Positions 1-64,000 of a DNA stretch of 64,000 nt are shown here, one piece after another. The notes beneath the pieces were generated by a model. That model worked only from the letters and a program-made list of their open reading frames with translations, had not been told where the DNA came from and ran no database searches. Each line of letters begins with the position of its first letter. Within the stretch, counting starts at the first letter, position 1. Source of the DNA: Phymorhynchus buccinoides (lineage: Eukaryota > Mollusca > Gastropoda > Neogastropoda > Raphitomidae); assembly GCA_017654935.2 (NCBI GenBank), contig CM065699.1, forward strand, positions 42,675,047 through 42,739,046, read 5' to 3'. A program made the translations under genes and the position numbers.

Positions 1-207
1 TTGTTTTGTCTCTTGTGAATAAAATAACGTCACTTTGCACTTGTCGTGTAGTTGTTTGTTTGCTGTATGTTCCAGTGACGTTGCAGTCTGTTTCATTTTT
101 TTCTCTGACAAGAGAAGCCAATCCTTTGTCAGAATTTCTTAATCCTCTGAAATCCTCTGACCATTCTGATGCCTGAACACATCACACACACCACAATGGT
201 GGAAGAA

Positions 208-731
208 AGGTGGCAGAGTGGTTAAGACGTTCGCTTGCCAAATGTAACGCGTGACTGCAACGTTGAGTGACCTGGGTTTCGAATCCCGGCCTCCTCGCCC
301 TTTCTTTCCAGTTCGACAGGAAAATCGAACTGAACGTCCAGTCCTTTGTATGGAGGACTTAAAGCTAGTCTGACCCTGTGCATATTACGCACGTAAAAAT
401 CCCATAAATAGTTCCCCAACCTTCTGGAAGTTCTGTGCATGTAACTTCCTCTATTCTGTCACTCTCTTTGACTCTGCCTTTTCCCTTCATGGCCTTAGTT
501 GTCAACGGGGCTATAATTTTAATCTTTCCCTTTGCTTGCTGTCATCTACTCTATTTCTGCCTTACTGGTCCATTCTCCTGCCTTTTTACTAACAATTCTT
601 ACAAATATTTGCTCCAGCCAAAGACGGACGTACTGGACCTAACTATTTCTTAGTTAGGCACATAACGGCAGCATGACGCATCTACGCTCATCATGACAAA
701 CTGTCTGAGCGATCGATGAAGAAGAAGATGA
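208..731 (+). mobile_element. tRNA-derived SINE, family S1, long copy
   Basis: The head carries an A-box-like TGGCAGAGTGGTTAAGACG and a B-box-like GGGTTTCGAATCCCGG. Then follow an unrelated body with CT-rich stretches and a GAAGAAGAAG tail. Related copies or pieces lie at 4488-5000, 5178-5400, 8505-8740 and, inverted, 32315-32600. It lies in intron 18. Positions 1-207 hold nothing I recognise. Confidence 0.7.
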
Positions 732-1742
732 AAAAACTGTCAACTTATAGTCTTTAAAATATGGTATTCACAAACAATAATTGTTCAGTGATTCGCAGCG
801 GATGATAATTGCATGGGTGCTACTCCCAAAAATGAAAAATACTGAAAGGCCGGGGTCCAGGGGCCGCTTAGGCCCCTGGCGGGGTACAGGGGCAGCGCCC
901 CTTTGGGGGGTTCATGGGGGCAACGCCCCCCAGAAGCTGAAGCAAAAATGCAATTGCAGAGATCATTTCCATAGCTCTCCTGCAATCTGGGAATGGGTGA
1001 GGAACAGATTACGATTTGACATCATAGTTCTGTTGGCAGACGACAGTTGACACTTTGTAAAGTGACTGTCTAAGTTGCTGAGACATGTGATTGAAGAAAG
1101 AAATAAGTTTCAGACCTCTGTTTCTGATTCGTGGCACTTTATTTAGGCAGAATTCTTTAACCCTCTCTAGGACACCAACGCCAAATGCGACCGAATTTTG
1201 TCAACTCATGCAGCCCGTATGCGCCGATTGCACCTGTTGAACGCCAGGTCTAGTACGTTCACTTTCACTTTCTCCCTACCCACAATGCAATATACTAAGT
1301 TAGTTCTTCCTTTACCTCAGTCTCGCTGGTCCGTTTTTGGTTCTTACAGCAAGGGAAAGCACCCAAGAGTCTTTTTGAACGGATTTTTCGAAGTGACCCC
1401 AAATTTTTTTCTTCTTTCCACGTGACGTGACGCAGTATTGACTCGGCGCGATGCTCGGAGTGCCATTACGGATTCTTTATTCCAATTCATGGTTTGTTGT
1501 GTGACAGTGTGTTAGCTTTGGAATAATAATATCATCATTGCTTTTCAATATGCATCTTTCAGAAATGAAATGTGAGTTAGACTTTATTCTGGGTGATGTT
1601 TTTTAATGAAAAGATTTGGTGTGACGTTCAGAATTAATTCCCATCTCTCGGGAACTGGAATCGATTCCCGGTTCGAATGGTTGGGAGTCATTGGGTTAAA
1701 CATGGGAATAAAGGAAAGGGAGAAAACATAGTAGTACATTCT
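732..1742. other. Intron 18 spacer with a short GC-rich repeat
   Basis: A GC-rich repeat at about 840-945 (GGCCGGGGTCCAGGGG and inverted blocks) shares its start with 49640-49690. The rest has no coding signal that I can support. Confidence 0.4.
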
Positions 1743-2438
1743 GGCATATCGCCGGTGAAATTCAAAAACCTTGTATCTCAATTTTGGTAGTTTTGAGAAA
1801 AATGAAAAAAGCTGTTTTAAAAATTAACCGCGTTGATTACGATTGATTAACTAAGATGAATATGACTTTTTTTTGTTGTTCAAGACATTGCGAGTTTAGT
1901 CCTGCATTTTGCTAAAATTACTTGATTTTTTTTTTTTTAGACTTGAAAAGAACAAAGATACGAGGTTTTTGTCCTTAACTAGATCTGAATTTGGGACTTA
2001 CGAGTTTCTGTTCTATTTTCACAACCTCATTTACCCCACATAGAAAGTCGCTAGAGATACGAGCTTTTGGTGGAAGGTGGCAGAAAAATGAGAGAGCTGA
2101 CTATGTATCTAAAAATGAAAAAAGCTGTTTTAAAAATTTAAAATTAACCGCGTTGACCACAATTGATTAACTATGATGAATATGTTGTTCAAGACATTGC
2201 AAGTTCAGTCCTGTATTTCGTTAAAATTACTTCTTTTTTTAGACTTGAAAAGAATGAAGATACGAGGTTTTCGTCCTTAACTAGATCTGAATTTGGGACT
2301 TTTTCTTCTATTTTCACAACCTCATTTACCCCAGATAGAAAGTCGTTAGAGATACGAGCTTTTGGTGGAAGGTGGCGGGAAAAATTAGAGAGCTGACTAT
2401 GCATGTATCTAACTCAACCCCCAAAAATCGAGATACAA
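1743..2438. mobile_element. MITE family C (GTGAAATTCAAAAACC ends), internally duplicated
   Basis: The family is recognised by inverted ends reading like TCGGTGAAATTCAAAAACC and by a shared interior (AACCTCATTTACCCC, AGTCGTTAGAGATACGAGC). Other copies are 8998-9144 plus 10509-10690, 31588-32004 and 40499-40908. This copy contains a partial tandem duplication starting near 2110. Confidence 0.7.
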
Positions 2439-2450
2439 CGATATACCAAC

Positions 2451-2785
2451 TACAGTGGAGCCTCCCTTATAAGACCTTCAAAAATCATCCAAAATGAGGT
2501 TACAGCTATCTGTATTAATTTTTTAAAAAGCGGGACTTTACTGGTTTCGTACTGCCTCCAGGCATTGCCTCCAGTATTGTTCCAACCATATTTGTATTCA
2601 CAAATGTCCCATATGTGTCTGATTCAGACCAAGAGGACTTAAAACTCCATTTTCTCTCTCCAAAATGAGGTCTTATAAGGGAGGTAATTTTACTACTTAC
2701 AAAGAAGGACAATATATCAAAGAAGTAGGTCTTATATGGGAGGGAGTCTTATAATGGGAGGTCTTATAAGGGAGGTTCCACTGTA
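2451..2785. mobile_element. pogo/Tigger-like MITE, TA-flanked
   Basis: The inverted ends are CAGTGGAGCCTCCCTTATAA and TTATAAGGGAGGTTCCACTG, each bordered by TA. The CAGTGGAACCTC-type end and TA target are typical of pogo-like Tc1/mariner elements. It lies 42 bp from the exon 18 donor. Related sequence occurs at 8399-8460, 37825-37998, 39318-39632, 39761-39945 and 42729-42880. Confidence 0.75.
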
Positions 2786-2826
2786 CCAGAAGAAGAAGAA
2801 GAAGAATGAGTATTATTTTAGCGTAC

Positions 2827-63848
<61,022 letters not shown>

Positions 63849-63888
63849 GGTTCCACAAGGCCTTCTGTTAAATGTGGCTCAAGTTGCA
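63849..63888 (-). other. Probable LARS2 5' UTR
   Basis: The 40 nt upstream of the start codon contain an in-frame TGA. A pyrimidine-rich TGTTGTTTCAG ends at 63889, so a 5' UTR intron acceptor is possible there. No TATA box or other promoter element can be supported before the window edge. Confidence 0.4.
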
Positions 63889-64000
63889 CTGAAACAACAT
63901 ACAGTACTGTTGTGTCATAGTCTCATACTCATAGTTATGAAAGATAAATCTCAATAATTTGCTGCCACCGTTCCACTGGGCTTAAGTATTTAAACGTTAA

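Noticed and set aside
208..300. Functional tRNA genes (here and at 2983, 5178, 6853 and 8553)
   Set aside because: A- and B-box-like stretches are present, but they lead into shared SINE bodies and recur as dispersed copies. No clean cloverleaf with proper ends was found.
1..2826. LARS2 C-terminal exons at the left edge
   Set aside because: I looked on the minus strand for the phase-1 continuation after exon 18 and for anticodon-domain signatures. Only SINE and MITE sequence was found.

Overview
The window is eukaryotic. It has a widely split gene with GT-AG introns, no operons, tRNA-headed SINEs, LINE 3' ends, MITEs of several families, microsatellites and three kilobase-scale satellite arrays. 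The repeat flavour (GTT/ATTATT retroelement tails, TTAA and TA MITEs, TATAAGGCGC MITEs) suggests a marine invertebrate, most likely a mollusc such as a gastropod. That assignment is an inference and not firm.

One protein-coding gene accounts for all conserved coding sequence: the mitochondrial leucyl-tRNA synthetase (LARS2-like), on the minus strand. I could place 18 exons, from a start codon at 63848 down to an exon ending at 2827, all joined by GT-AG introns with consistent reading phase. They give 673 codons plus one base: a mitochondrial targeting region, the HMGH (HIGH-type) signature, a degenerate CP1 editing domain, the [13 protein letters not shown] block, the leucine-specific region and KMSKS at residues 631-635. 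The anticodon-binding C-terminus, roughly 200 or more residues, lies beyond position 1.

Layout, left to right (gene 3' to 5'). 1-12 kb: exons 18-13 among SINEs, a LINE 3' end and nested MITEs. 12.49-20.26 kb: a 43-bp satellite in intron 12, interrupted by two copies of a hAT-like element. 20.3-22.9 kb: TTAA and TA MITEs. 23.07-27.90 kb: a 23/19-bp G-rich satellite in intron 11. 28.8-48.3 kb: exons 11-3 with dense MITEs, minisatellites and hairpins. 50.97-57.65 kb: a 45-bp satellite in intron 2. 58.2-64 kb: exons 2 and 1 with transposon remnants, including a LINE RNase H domain carrying nested insertions.

The most unusual theme is how the repeats relate to this one gene. Three introns carry megarepeat arrays totalling about 18 kb. 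At three exons (8, 13 and 17) the exon 3' end together with its splice donor has been tandemly copied into the following intron, leaving rows of decoy donors. Exon 7 has two decayed partial copies. The very long open frames in the window come from repeat units and are not annotated as genes.
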